DNA of 64,000 bases. It comes from Roridomyces roridus. Lineage: Eukaryota > Basidiomycota > Agaricomycetes > Agaricales > Mycenaceae. Positions 31,101 to 44,190 of the stretch are shown here, piece by piece. Made by a program: the position numbers and the translations under genes. The notes under the pieces were generated by a model. The model was not told where the DNA came from, searched no databases, and worked only from the letters and a program-made list of their open reading frames with translations. The stretch lies in contig JARKIF010000120.1 in NCBI GenBank assembly GCA_029378245.1, positions 1-64,000 of the forward strand, given 5' to 3'. Positions within the stretch are counted from its first letter, which is position 1, and the number at the start of each line of letters is the position of its first letter.

Positions 31101-34018
31101 GAGGCTGAGCAGAGCAGCGAGGACGATGACCAAGAGCAGGAATCCCAAGGGACATTAGCGAGTCTTTCGAACTTGCAGCGCTCGACCAAAGTCAAGCAGC
31201 CCCATGCACCACAGCGGCAGATCAAGCTCATGGATGTTGTGCAAAATCCCATCCAGCAGCGAGCAGAGCGACGGTTACAAGCCAAGTCAAAACTCCAGAG
31301 ACTCAAGCCAGACTTGTCCGGGCTTTACAAAACCATTTTATCTTGGAGCTACCACCATGATGGCGCCCATCCTTCCGGTCCTCCGCTCAGACTAACTGAC
31401 GTACCGGTTGATCGATTCACGGATTACGATCATTATTTTCGAGTATTCGAGCCATTGCTCTATCTCGAGTGCTGGGCTCAAATCGTTCAATCCAAGGAGG
31501 ACATCGGCGAGGCTTATCCCTTCAAAATCAATGCGAGACAATACGTCGACGATTGGGTGGATATCGACATGACGTATAACGGTAGTGTTAAAAGGGATTG
31601 GCGCCTCACAGAGTCGGATGTGGTTTTGCTGAAACAAGGGGCGTTGTCGGTTCTCGGTAAAGTCGAGCAGTACAAGACACCGATGGGTAAAGCCATAGAG
31701 GCCAAGGTCCGATGCCTCGCTCGACTGGATCCCGGTCTTGCGCTTGACACCGAGTGGCAGGTTCTGCAGGTGTTCAGGTACGAGCACATTCATTTGCCCT
31801 GGCCTTACTGATCGTACTTCGCAGCTTGAGCACCGTCACCCGAGAGTACGCTGCGCTTCTTGGGCTTACTTACTTTGATCTCTGCCCTTCGATACTTCGG
31901 CCAGCTTTGCCGCCTATTGCCACACCAAACAAGGCGAACGTGCAGAGAACCATGGCCTTGTATCGGGTCAACGAGCCGCAGGCTGTGGCGATTTCTTGTT
32001 GCCTCGACACGGACGGATTTTCTTTGATCCAAGGGTGCGATCACTTTTTTCGGCAGTGAGTAAATACTGACAAACTCAGGCCGCCGGGGACTGGCAAGAC
32101 AAGCACTATAGTGGCCCTGGTGCTGGCCTACCTTGCCAATCGCTCTAGGAAGATCACGGCCCCGAACGCAAAGAACCCCAAGCCCGATGTAGCCCAGAAG
32201 ATTCTCATTTGTGCCCCATCTAATGCCGCCATTGACGAAATCGCCCATCGGATTCGTGACTCGGAAGCATTCAAGAGCAAGGGTCGGAGCATTGTCCGCC
32301 TGGGGGCGACTAAAGCCATGAATCAAAACGTCGTGGACATTTCTCTGGACCAGTTGGTAGACAATAAATTGGACCCAGGGAAGGACACAGGGGCTGTGGC
32401 TGAGCTGGCGAGTCTCCGAACGGAACTTGCCGCCATCAAAGCACAGAGAACGGCGAAACTTGAGGAACTCGATGCTATCAATGACAACTCGACTCGGTCC
32501 GTCTTGCTCAGCGACGAAATCACCCGCCTCAATGCGAAACGGACCAGTCTGGCGAAACGATACGACGAGGTGAAAGATAATCGGATCAAAGAGTCACGTG
32601 GCCTCGAACAGAGGTGAGCCGAGTAAGTAGTAATTCCCCGACAGTCGCTGATATTTATTTCTCCCAGTCGAAGAGCGCATCGCTTGCAGGTTCTGCAAGG
32701 TGCTGATGTAATTTGTGCGACATTGTCAGGGTCAGGAAGCGACGTTCTGCAAGACCTCGACATTGAGATGGTGATAATCGATGAAGCGTCACAAGCCATC
32801 GAACTCAGCGCACTCATTCCCCTCAAATACCAACCCAAGCATACTATCTTGGTCGGTGATCCCCAGCAGCTGCCGCCCACAGTGCTCTCGCAAGAGGTCT
32901 GTTTTTTTGACACCATAAGCAGCTAGCTTTACCTGACGCTTCGCAGGCATCCAAGTTCCGATACAACGAATCCCTCTTTGTTCGCTTACAAAAAGTGTGC
33001 CCGAACTCAATGCATCTGCTGAGCATTCAGTATCGTATGCACCCGACCATCTCCCAGCTGCCCAGTACTCTTTTCTATCAAGCACGCCTCAAGGACGGTC
33101 CCGATATGGCCAGGAAAACGGAAAAGCCATGGCACAAGGATCCCAAATTCGGAGTTTATCGTTTCCTGGATATCAAGTCGGTTGAGGAGAAGAGTGGTCG
33201 TTCGGTCAAAAACACGACTGAATGTCAAGTTGCAGTCGCCTTGTTCTCGCGCCTGAGAAGAGCTTTTGGCAGCACAGATTTCGATGGTCAAGTGGGCGGT
33301 ATGTTGCGAGTTATTGCGTGTGGTTTGTTGCCGACCTCCCTTTCCAGTCATATCCATGTATCGTGCACAAATAGTCGAACTGCGTCGACAGTTTACCCAA
33401 GCATTTGGTGCAGATGTGGTGCATACGGTAGATTTCAACACGGTGGACGGTTTTCAAGGTCAAGAGAAAACCATCATCATCCTGTCTTGCGTCCGTGCTG
33501 GACCAGGCCTAGAGTCGATTGGATTCCTGTCCGATGTCCGTCGGATGAACGTCGCTCTGACCAGAGCAAAGAGTTCCCTCTTCATCCTTGGCAATGCTCC
33601 CACCCTCTCCCGGAGCAACGAAATCTGGAACTCCATTATAACCGATGCACGTGATCGCGCTTCCCTGGTCAGCGCGGACGTATCGTACTTTACGGCCAGT
33701 AGCGCAGCTGTCCAAAATCTCCCTTCTGCGCCGACAAAGCCCAAGTCCATCGCCCCTGTCGCTCCCATACCCTCAGATCTGACAACACCGCGGGAGATGA
33801 AAATGGACGTCGACCGGCGGACGATAGAACCCCCTCCTCCTCCTCTACCGATGCCTGCGGCGCCTGTGCAATCTCTCAAAAGGAAATCGGAGGCGCCGAC
33901 TGACGAGCCATCGTCGTCCAAGGCTCCCAAACCCAACCCAAAGCCGAGGCCACCACGTCCCAAAGATCCTTCCAGCAGCATATTTATACCAAAAAAGAAG
34001 GTCGGTCAAGTCAGCTAA
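28142..34018 (+). CDS. SEN1: SEN1 superfamily 1 RNA/DNA helicase
   Basis: Large nuclear helicase (about 1,850 aa) that unwinds RNA:DNA hybrids and terminates non-coding RNA transcription. Start MASSDSLSSLDKRLASLRDF. The N-terminal alpha-helical Sen1 domain spans about 28.1-30.9 kb, followed by a Lys/Ser-rich linker. The helicase core starts near 31.8 kb with motifs GPPGTGKTS (I), IIDEASQ (II), VGDPQQLPPT (III), QYRMHP (IV), TVDGFQGQEK (V) and RRMNVALTRAK (VI). A coiled segment between I and II (ELASLRTELAAIKAQR) is the stalk typical of Upf1-like helicases. The C-terminal tail is Pro/Lys-rich. About seven introns, including 29448-29493 at ALN/LFSNLF. Convergent with DHX37 (129 bp). Confidence 0.95.
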
Positions 34019-34147
34019 AGGACCATGTCCACAACTGACGACACCTATTTCAGAGATGAAATAGAGCTAGAACCACTGTATACAATTAATGGGATATGAG
34101 CCGTACTAATCAATACTCAAACTGTAGCATATGTACACGTGTATGAT

Positions 34148-37100
34148 TTAATATCGAGTAGGACGCGCATTTTGCACCTTGATGGGTGGTAGTTCCCAGC
34201 CATCAGGCCCGAACCGCGGGGTGACCATCATCTCTCCAGCTATATTTTTTGTGGGTTTGGAAAATGTGCACAGGGCGTCGTTGGCGAGGGACGACAACCA
34301 CGCGGGATTGATGACGGTGACGCCCTTGATCCAGACACGGCTCGTACGAAGCAACTCGCTGAAGACGACGTATTCGGACGGGGGAGAATTGGCAAGAACA
34401 GACGAGGGATGGATGAAGACGTCTTCCGAGACGCCCAGGGCTTTGTAAGCCACCCCCTTGGCAGTCGAATACTTGACGCCAGAAGATGCCGTCTGTTGCA
34501 CACAATCCTTGCGCACAGCCACCTGATCGATGAAGCCGGCCGTCAGTAATTGACGGATGGCCTTGAGCTGTAGTTCGTTCGGTGGCAGGAGTTTGGAAGT
34601 AAAGCCTGCCTCGGCGGCGGGGAAGTTTGCGCGAGCAATATTGCTGATCTGGGCTCGCAGTTTGTGTATTTCTTCCATAGCCTGAATATCCATCAGCAGG
34701 ACTCTTGGAAGTAGACAAGGTAGCAAACTTTGAGTCTGACGAAATGATCGATACAGAATTGGTGTCCGCCGCCCGCGAATTCATATGCGCCGACTACAGA
34801 GAGAATTCGGAAAATGTCGCTGGTGAAATTTCCCAAAGCGGAATGGGTCTGATGTCATCAGATATGATAAGAAGATGGACAAACAGGAACATACATGCTG
34901 TGAGGTGAAAAAGGCCTTGCGACGAGCCCGATCGCCCGGTTTGTCGTCATCGTCATCGTCCTCTGCAGTCAACGTCTCGTCGTGGAGAAATGGGTCCCCA
35001 ACAGAGAGGGCAGAAACGATGGAAATGACGAATGGCAAACACCCTTGCTGTTGTCCGCTCACCAACATCCGGGAAAACCGGGGTGATAGCGGGAACAACG
35101 ACATGAGCCGCCCCAGCTCAGTAATCTGGCCGTCATGAGAAGATCCCACAGCCGCAGAGATACCCTTCTCCACAGAGGTGGCATCACCCAAAGCCCCAAG
35201 ATGGCCAAGAACCTTCTCCGCTTTGGATAGGGTCGCACGATCAGGTGGGGTCGGGAAGGGAAAGTTGACGACGGCATCAATATGCATACTCTTCATTTGT
35301 AGGACAACGCCTTCAATAGGCATCCGGAGGATTTCGGGTTTCGAGAACTTGTCGAATTGATGCTCGAACAGGGCGGAAGAGTAGAGCCGGTAGCAGTGGC
35401 CGGGCCCTGTGCGACCCGCCCGACCAGCGCGTTGAGCCGCAGATGCTTTGGAGACCCAGCTTACTTGGAAAGCCTGTACGCCGTTCGCTATATCGTATCG
35501 CCGCTAGTGGACCAGTAGATGAGCAGGGAAACCAAGCGGGAATGGAATAGCCTACCTCCTTGGCTCGTCCGCAATCCACAACATAGCGGATGCCAGGTAT
35601 CGTGAGCGACGTTTCCGCCACATTCGTCGAAACAACAACCAGACGAGAACCCTCTGGTGGAGGCTTGAAAACAAGCATCTGCTTTTCGCTGGGTAGCAGA
35701 GAATACAACGGGACGATGTGCATCGGAGTCGCTGTATACAGATCAGACACGGCTGGCGCCGGTAAAATAAAACAAACCATCGACTTCATCAGAGTCCAAT
35801 CCAAGCTCCCTGTCCAGTTGGTGTTCCTCCGTGTCTTCGTCGCTGTCCAGCGCGTCAGGATCTTGGTCTTCGTCCATGTCGGCGTCCACGTCGAGTGCGA
35901 GATCATCTATTTGCTGCTCTCCCAGATCAAGATCCTCTGCCTCGACATCCGCTACATCACATGAGCAACTGACGCAGCCGACGGAACAATACTTTCATAC
36001 CTTGCGCAGGCCGGATCAGACCTTCGGCCGTAGCTTCTGGTTGATCCGGTGCATTACTAGCTGACTGCCGCATCCTGCGCTTCCGTTCCAGCGCTTTGGC
36101 ACCAAATTTGGCCTCCAACTTCCTGCACACACCCGTGATCTCGTTTTGGCCCGTCAAAAATATGAGGATGCCGCCTGGTGGTAGACGGGTGTGAATTTTC
36201 GTCGTCTTCTTGACCGCTTCCGTTACATAGTCCGAGAAGGTTCGACGATTGAAATGGATGGTGACTGGGTGCTGACGAGCGGCGACGTTGATGACTGGTG
36301 GAGGGGTAGGGAACAGCGTCTTGTTCTCTGCAAAATCGCTAACACGCAGCGTTGCTGACATGATAACCAGTCGCAGTGGCTACGAGGATGGATCAACAGC
36401 TATTAGAGACTGACGCAAGAGTAATTACCTTGATGTCGGCAGTCCCATTCTTCCACATGTCCTCTCGCAGCTTGAGAACACGGCTCAAAACACCGATGAG
36501 GATATCCGTATTCATGCTTCGCTCATGTGCCTCGTCGATTATGACGACCGAGTACTTGGTCAGTAAGAAATCCGTGGCGAGTTCTCTTAGAAGAACACCG
36601 TCGGTCATGAACTTGATGCAAGTCGTCGGTGATACCGTAGCATCGTACCGAATCTGGTACGAGACACGGGAAGACGGGAGTGACAGTTCATGAGCGACGC
36701 GGGCAGCCATCGACATGGCTGCTACTCGGCGCGGCTGTGTGACGCCAATCATTCCAGGATTATCTACGGCATATTGAGGCTACGGACAAAAAGCGAATAT
36801 AAGAGCACTCACCACTCCCCAGAGAACCGAAACCAGCCTCATAAAGAAACTGAGGGACTTGAGTCGTTTTCCCGCTACCGGTTTCACCGCAAATGATGAC
36901 CACTGGGTTCAAGAGGATAGCTTCCATTATCGGCTGTTCCTCTGCGACGATAGGGAGAAGAACTCTGGCCTCGCTGACATCATCCGGACGCGAAACGGGG
37001 ACAGATTTCAGAGAAGTAGGCGAGGAGGAGTGGAGGACATGCTGTGCAAATGCGGTAGACGGAAGCTGGAGATCTTCTCCCAGGGGACCTCGTTTCGAAT

Positions 37101-38261
37101 TCGAGTGGGTTGTCTTTTGCTTTTTGCGAGGAGGAGGAGCGGCAGTTGATGGCTCTTCGGGGGGACGCAACTCCACTGGGGCGTCCACTCCTTTAGCGAT
37201 ACTCAATTGTTTCAGAGCCCATTCCTTGAAACTGCGCTTTGTCGGCGCAGGTGTGGCTTCGGCAGGTTCCTCTTGGTCGCTAGCATCATCTTCCTCCGAT
37301 TCGGACGAGTCGGAACCATCCTTTTCCTCCGGAGAGTCGTTTTCCGAGTCCGAACTATCGAACGAAGAGTCTGATTCGACTGCGGGCGCTACGTTGCGTC
37401 TGTCCTTCCAAGATTTGAAAGCGCTCTACATTGAAAGATCAAGAACGAAGATGAACGGTCAGAGAAGATGCACCTTTTTGCCCTGCGATCTCGGCACAAC
37501 TTTTGGCGTGACGACTGTTCCATCTGGGTTGCGTTGTAACGCGCTGCCAACAGCAGATGTCTTGGGCAGACTCGAAGGTCCAGCGACTGGTTCGTCATCT
37601 GGCTCGTCGTCATCTACGTCGAGATCTGGGCCAGTGACAGCGTAAGAGTCCTCTTGACGGCGTCGCCTCTGTCCAGCGCGGCCATCCAGTGCACGTCGTA
37701 TTTCCTTGTCCTCGAGCTTGTCCAGACGGTCCTGATGGGTGGCGGATTTGCCTGTTCCAAGAGTGGCAGAAGATTGGAGATGGAGCGTCGTTGGAAGGGT
37801 AGCTTGACTTTGACTTGAGCGCGCTTGATTAGAGCTGGAGTGATACAGATACGGCGCAGGACGTACGACAGTTTTTCAAAGATAACCAGTCTCTCCTCCT
37901 TCTTGAGCTTTTTCTCCTGTTACAAAATTAGTGATCATAGACTGACTTGTTCAATCCATGCGTACAATGTATTTATCGAGGCGTTTCCGTTTTTTGGCAT
38001 TCCATTTCGAGTCGGACTGAGCTTCAAGCTATAGTATGCTGTCAAAGAGGGTCGATGCAACGCGGGACAGTACACACCTACCTCTGCTCTCAATTTTTCT
38101 TTTCTGTCCAACTCCTGCTGCTCCTTGGTTTTAGGGACCACAATGTCTGCATTGGGATCGGCGACGGTGTCGGTGTTCTTGTTCCTGGTCTTGCCCTTCT
38201 TCCTTGAGCCCGCAGTGGACTGGCGCGCCTTGCTATTGAATTTTTCGCGATGGGTGCTCAT
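34148..38261 (-). CDS. ECM16: DEAH-box RNA helicase, DHX37/Ecm16 type
   Basis: Nucleolar helicase that releases U3 snoRNA during small-subunit ribosome assembly. Start [15 protein letters not shown] Lys-rich N-terminus ([12 protein letters not shown]) and long acidic region precede the core: [15 protein letters not shown] (I), TQPRRVAA (Ia), IIDEAHERS (II), MSATLR (III), FLTGQNEI (IV), [14 protein letters not shown] (V) and [16 protein letters not shown] (VI). The winged-helix, HA2/ratchet and OB regions follow, with [28 protein letters not shown] and a C-terminal [11 protein letters not shown] coding insertion rich in Asp/Glu sits between motifs IV and V, as in Dhr1. About fifteen introns. 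Confidence 0.94.
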
Positions 38262-38715
38262 GCCAAGCCGAAGAAGTGATCCGGGCTGCCTTCTCCATTC
38301 GGGTTCTCAAATGTACCGTCACCATTCATGGCACTCAAACCCTCTCAAACCGCGTGTTGGCGTCTCATCTCTAGATGGAATTCACCTTTCGATTGTTTGA
38401 GCGACGTCTGGCGCTCTCCGTGTCACTCATGGCTTACCCTGAAGCAACCCTGAACGTTAACGTCCTGTACCTGTCTTGTTAGTGCCCACACTCAGGCAGG
38501 TGTCAGTCAACTCGCAAAAATTACAAAGGTATAAGAGCCCGGACAACAAGGCTGAACCCTCAACGAGATTCCTGCCTCGGTGCCTTTCACACACCCCACA
38601 CACTCACTTTCAGCTTCTGATTCAATGGCTGTAGGCTCCCTCTGGCTCTTTTCAACGTTTGTTTTTATCTCAATCCACTATTTAGTACAATCAACAGCCC
38701 CATGCCACTCAGCCC
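38262..38715. other. divergent promoter region
   Basis: 454 bp between DHX37 and PLAC8 starts. It holds a perfect 10-bp palindrome ACGTTAACGT (38454-38463) and a weak GTATAAGAG (about 38529-38537) upstream of PLAC8. No gene is seen. Confidence 0.4.
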
Positions 38716-39352
38716 ATGTCGGCCGCCGGCGGAAACCGCAATGCAAACAACGTCCCCATGGTTGATGGCCAGCGTGAATGGTCTCATGGCATCTTCGACT
38801 GCCTCGCAGATCCCCTCACCTGTGAGTTTCCTCAATCGCAGCGTCCAGAAATCTCACATTTGTTCTAGGTCTCGTTTCTTGGTTCTTGCCGTGCGTTTCC
38901 TACGGTCGCATCAACGCCCGGTACCAGGCTCTGGAAGTCAATGTAAGCTGATACTAGCTGCTTTCGATATTACCACTGACAAACCTTCAGGGCGTCGTCA
39001 GCAAGGATCCCATGGAGGGAATTATATCAAACGAGAGTATCATGTGTCCGTACCTCTCCCTACAAGATTCGAATCCCAGACTAACAGCCCCACAGACGGT
39101 GTAGCCCATTGCCTGGGTTGCGGCGGCTTGGTCGGAATGGGTGGCCGCCAAATGGTTCGCTCCCGCTATGCCATTCGCGGCGATCAAGCCTCCGACTGTC
39201 TGCTTGCCTGCTGCTGCGCGCCTTGCTCGCTCACCCAACAGAGCCGAGAAATTGAGCTCGAGGAACAGAGCCTCGGCCACCCCGGTGCTGGCCTCTCGAT
39301 GTTCATGACTCCAGCTCAGACAGCGCAGACTCCCGTCAAGCAGGCCGACTGA
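38716..39352 (+). CDS. PLAC8 family Cys-rich protein
   Basis: Small membrane-associated Cys-rich protein. Start MSAAGGNRNANNVPMVDGQ (an ATG at 38702 is in another frame). The family signature appears as EWSHGIFDCLADPLTC, LVSWFLPCVSYGRINARYQAL, HCLGCGG and CLLACCCAPC followed by LTQQSREIELEEQSLG. Four exons; introns near 38820-38868, 38943-38990 and 39047-39093. Plant and fungal homologues affect cell size or divalent cation movement; the function here is not known. Confidence 0.9.
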
Positions 39353-39447
39353 ATACAATCCTAGCAAAAATACATGTCTATGTTACACTACATACATGGA
39401 AGCCCGCTCCGATTAATTATTCCCATGCCTTCACATAAATTATTAAC

Positions 39448-40575
39448 TTACTTGGAGAAAAATGCAAGATTGCGGAGGCTGCGATGCCACCGCTTCTTGG
39501 GTGTCAGGACGTTTCTCCGCAGTACACAAGTGCCACTAGCGCTGGGCGCAGCGGGTGGGCTCAAAGTAGGTGTCTTGGAAGGACTTGTGGTCCCGGCGGA
39601 AGGTTGTGGTTGTGTTGGAGTGGTGGCAGGCGAGGCTGGGGCATCACCACCACCTCCACCTTGAGCAACAAACGCAGCGATAGGCGGCCCGGGAAACGTG
39701 TAGGGTGCGTTCGGATTGGTATAAACCTTTTAAACGTTTAATCAACCGGATTGAGAGCATGATGACCGCCTTACATCGACGAGTATTCCAGGATCTGTGG
39801 CAGAGTACGCTCCCGGAAGCTTGACAAGTTCGCTTTGCGTAGGGCCCCCAGACTCGGAGCCAGCGACAACAAGCTGGCTACAGCTCGCATAGAACTCAGC
39901 GCCACCCGGCGACACACCGTTCTGCAACGCGATAATCTCGTGGCGCAGCAGATAATTTCCCGGCGCGAGGTTTGCGGGCAGAGTAAAGTTGGCAGGCGCT
40001 CCGGAATCTGACTCGGGTCGTCAAGAAATCCTCACAAAGGAAAGATAACATACTCAGCTCCGCTTGGACCCACCCGTTGGCGTCGCGACCAGACTGCTGA
40101 ATCTTGAACCACATTGCTTGAGAGGCGTCGAACTGGGTGCACGAGGCGATACCACAGCTAGCCAGATACGTGAGGAGCGGGCCTACATCGTGAAACCAAG
40201 CTCCCGCGGTTGATACCTGGCGTAATGGTCATTACAACTCTGCCCCGAAAAGACGCAAAGACGCAAGAATTACCCAGTTGACGGCGATGGAATCCCCGGG
40301 ATTCGCATTCGCCACATCCTGGGCAAGCTGGGCATTTGGACCACAGGCAAGATTCGGGTCGGAGACCGAGGTGACTGGCGAATTTGTGTCTACCTGACGC
40401 AGCGCCTGGATGACCGGTTAGTGCTGCGTCCAATAAACACCAAATCCTCTACGCTTGCAGATCCAGAAGTCCCCAGACCATTGCCTTGATACGTCTTGCC
40501 GGCCACAGCGATACTGCCCACCCATCCATGACCAGCGACAGGGATGATGAGTGCCGACAACACAGCGAATTTCAT
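39448..40575 (-). CDS. AA9 lytic polysaccharide monooxygenase
   Basis: Secreted copper enzyme that oxidatively cleaves cellulose. MKFAVLSALIIPVAG is a signal peptide, so the mature chain starts HGWVGS with the copper-ligating N-terminal His. The second His lies in AWFHDVGPLLTYLASC. The active-site Gln and Tyr region appears as NYLLRHEIIALQ and AEFYASCSQL. Introns at about 40397-40451 (branch CACTAAC), 40214-40271 and others. After the catalytic domain comes a Pro/Ser/Thr-rich tail (PASPATTPTQPQ) without a CBM1, ending in a basic RWHRSLRNLAFFSK. The gene supports a plant-biomass-degrading lifestyle. Confidence 0.92.
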
Positions 40576-40873
40576 GCAGAGAGGAGGAGAAAGACAAGGC
40601 TGAGGCTACCACATGTTGCCCCAGTCCCTTTTACTTGAGGAAGCCTCATGGGAAGGAAGAGGTTGATCCAAAAGGGAATGCTTCTGATCATGTCTTCACT
40701 TCACTTCTCTACTGACCAAGACTATTACTGCGACGATGTACGGTATTATAAAATGTATGGACAATGTGCGTGCTGTGGGTGGTATGGTATGCTTATGCTG
40801 GGTAATGAATGCTATAATGTGCGTTTCAGTTCGTTCAAGTCATGATTTCGTTCCGTGCAATGCAAATGCAGTC
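40576..40873. other. AA9 upstream region, nothing coding seen
   Basis: About 300 bp between the AA9 start and the stop of the long F-box gene on the same strand. No repeat or RNA gene is recognised. Confidence 0.35.
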
Positions 40874-43800
40874 CTACGCCGTCGTGCGGCGTCTCTTCGC
40901 TCGGCATGCGCCTTGGCAGACGTATTCGTCGTCCTCGGCGTCACTCTCACCATCCTGTCCATCGGACCCGCTGCGGGATTTGCGTTCTTCTTGCTCCAAA
41001 TCGCGCAAGGTGCGCAGGTGAGATGTCAACGAACGGAAAAAGTCGCTCTGCCGACGGCGGGTCAGCAAACACGGTCACAGGTAGAAGCACGACGGTACCT
41101 TTGACACCCGAGCCTTCGGTCCCTCCCCCTTGTCCCTATCAGCCTGCTTCTTCTGTTCTCGATACTGAAGCAGCACATCAGAAACCAATGTCAACAATCA
41201 ACGAGCCCTACCTTGCGCTGCTCTTCCTTGTTAATCTCCTCAAGTGCTTTGACCCATTCTTCTAGCGGCGACACTATCTGCACAGGCTTGACCTTGACCT
41301 TGACCTTGTCCTTGCTTGAAATGCCACGGAATTCGGCGTATTCGCCTTCGCGGTCCTCCAAGCTCGTGATAGCTTCGTCGTCCGAGTCCGGCACCGCATA
41401 CGAGCTCACGGCGGTGGCCGCAGAGCGTCGTGGGCGCTTCCGGCCACGAGGAGGCGAAACGGGCTCCACCTTCACAGGGCGCATCTCAACGGGTTCCACT
41501 TTGATTGCCTTGCCCTTGCCCTTGTCCAATTTCTTCATCAAGACCGACGCCGTGTCCCCACTGCCAGAGATATAATCCTCTTCTGATGCGTAAAACGGCG
41601 CTCCCGCCTTGATGCGTTCGTATAAATTATAATCCTAACCGGTCGGGGTCAGCGTGCATTCATCCATCGAGAGTCGTCCAAACGCACCGCGCACGACGTC
41701 CCCAAAGCCGCCATCAAACGGAAATGCTTTAGCGTAATCGGCACAGGAATGCCATGAACCGGGTGCAAATATGTATTCAGAACCTGCTCCCAATTAGCCA
41801 ACGCTTCTTGAACTGCATGCATGCCCGAAGACGCACCGAATGATTTCCGTTCACAACTGCGTGGGTGAGGAAAACGGCGGTGACACTGCTCTTGGAACCA
41901 AATTCAATCTTTATCCAACGTGCCACCGAATGATGATCTGGCCGCGAGTTAGCTTGGTCGAGCCAACGTTTAATCAGACTCACCGATTGGCAGCCTCGAG
42001 TTACTGCCCAGGGTGTTCAAGTGATACGTGTGGTAATAGCGCCGACGTCCCCGGGTACCCTGATTCTCGTCGCGTCGAATCATCGTAGTCAAAGGTTCGA
42101 GCTATGGAGAAGGTCAGGATCCTGCGCACAAAAGAAGCTTTAGGCGTACACTGATGGCGCCGAGGTCGCGGGTCACGCTTGCACCCTCATCCTCCTCGGG
42201 GTCCCACATATGCGCGTCCTCATCTTCTTCCTCGTCGTCCGTACTCCTCTCGCGATAGTCGCCACCTTCGTCCTCGTCCTCGTCCTCCTCTTGACCTTCC
42301 AACTCCTCGTCTGTCTCCTCCCCCTCGCTACATACAGCACCAACCATCTGCTTTGCTAATTTCGCACAGTTCCCTTGCACCAGCCCACCCTCAGCAAGAA
42401 TCTCCTCCACACTCCGTGCGTGTTCCCCAAGCACAGCCTGCACAATCCGCGGCTTCACATTTGGGTATATGTCGCAAAGTCGCTTCAGAGTCTTGCCCTT
42501 AGCGTCGCGGCCTAGACAACGGACCGCGACCTCTTCTGCGAGCTCCCGCACTTCAGCAGACGTCGGCTTCCGTCCACTGGGTGATACGCCCTCGCGGCGC
42601 AAGTACTCCAGGACTGGACTAGGTTTCTCAACAAAGGCGCTGAGCAAAACGTCGGCCGCGTCGGAAATTGTGAACGGGCCCAGCTTGAGCGGAGCCAGGC
42701 GCTCCGTCATGTCGGAAACGCGTACTGAAGGCTCTGCCGCAAAAACTGTGAGAAACATGGCCCGTCGGACCAATGGGTCCAAATTTGACGTGGTGGAAGA
42801 GGGCGCAAGAAAATCGGTGTACAACTGTATGAGGATCTGCGAGGTGGTGGCGCTAGTAATAGCCCGGACGCGGAGAAATAGCTAAATGGAAAGTATCAGA
42901 ATTAGCGGTAGAGTTGGCATTCAACGGACGGACCTTGATAATGTCTTGGATAAGTTCGCTAAACAAGGTTGTTGGCCCGAGGTCACTAAATCTGAACTGG
43001 AACTACGTACCGGAGTGTAAAAGATAGATCGCCACCGCGGTCGAGTTGCCGGAGTGCGCGATACGCAGCCTCGTTCGTCTTCGGCTCGAGGCACACTTCA
43101 GCTGCGACCGTCCGTGTGACGAACATACTGGGATCTAGTCGACATAGTTCGCGGACGTTGCCGACGATCTCCTCTGTATGTGCTTGAACGGGGGCTGCGC
43201 TCCGTTCGAACATCTTGCGGAAGACAAAGTCGCGGTATTTCGCATCCATATGGAAGCCGTTGGCGACGGCATACGGAAGAAGGCGGGGTTCGATGGCGAG
43301 GGCGAGGGGAATTTGGGAAAAGAGCGGATCGCGTTCGCAGAACGGGATGAACTGGTGGAAGTGTGAACGAGTAGTCCACGAAAACGGTTGCTGGAGACGT
43401 ACATTGTGGGTTTCAAAGATGTCACGAACTTGCTCCCATGTTACATGTTGAGACTCTTGCCTGGCCTCTTTAATAAACTGAGAGACGATGGCACCATCGT
43501 CTTCGCCTTTGCCACGCGGAATTTCTCCGAATTTCTCGGCGGCAAGACTGAGGAAATACGCAAAGGTAGAGAGCGAGACGTTTCGGACCCAGGGCAGTTT
43601 GATAGTAAAGTGCGAGTGCGAGTGGAAGAAGTGATGGAAAGCGACCTGAACGAGATAGCGAGAGAGATGGGCTCCGCTGGCGAGGAGGATCTAGGAGCAG
43701 CTCTTGTTAATTGACGTGCCCCGGTGAGCGAGAAACAAAAGTACATCGAGAACACGGGGAGTGAGGAGCTTTCCTCGAGCGAGTGCAAAGTAGATGGCTT

Positions 43801-44017
43801 GGAGCTCGCCGTGCCGGGTAATGAAGTAGTTGGCACGGACGAATGGGTCTTGTGAAACGGAAAGCAGGCGGTGGTTAACGCGGGAGAGGCTGGCGGGTTC
43901 GGCGGTTTCGTAGAAGATGAGATGAAGGACTTCGTCGGGAAGGTCGTTCATGCCAGTGGTGAGCTGAATGACCTCATCGGGGAGGTCGTTTAGGGCCTCG
44001 TCGGGGAGGTCGCTCAT
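40874..44017 (-). CDS. large F-box-like protein of unknown target
   Basis: Long leftward gene starting MSDLPDEALNDLPDEV. An F-box-like helix (NDLPDEVLHLIFYE) is preceded by two further DLPDE copies. Next come SRVNHRLLSVSQDPFVRANY, a helical region (LDILLASGAHLSRYL after a 55-nt intron), several hundred residues of unfamiliar helical sequence, and a strongly acidic stretch (EGQEEDEDEDEGGDYRE). With a 50-nt intron using donor GTACGC at about 42148, the frame continues as LEPLTTMIRRDENQG, YYHTYHLNTLG, LNTYLHPVHGIPVP, a basic PRGRKRPRRS segment and coiled KALEEINKEEQRK, ending RAKRRRTTA. If that splice is not used, this is two genes (42114-44017 and 40874-42083). It is probably a nuclear SCF ligase adaptor; I do not recognise close relatives. 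Confidence 0.65.
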
Positions 44018-44190
44018 GACGGCGAAAGGAGAGAGTGACTGCGTGGTAACAGACTGTTTGCGTCCCAGTGGGCCAAAGCTTCGATCATCGACGACTTAAT
44101 CGCATCAGAGCGAGTCCCATATCGGGCTTCTAACAAGAGGTCGAGTCCGCTCAACTCCGTCTCATCCAATACAAAAATCAAGATTTACGT

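Noticed and set aside
42083..42116. Two separate genes with 30 bp between stop and next start
   Set aside because: A 50-nt intron with good GTACGC donor and CATAG acceptor joins the frames, so one long F-box gene is preferred; the split remains the alternative.
42119..42148. A 30-nt intron at the end of the acidic region of the F-box gene
   Set aside because: Too short for a spliceosomal intron; the 50-nt version using the downstream acceptor fits better.
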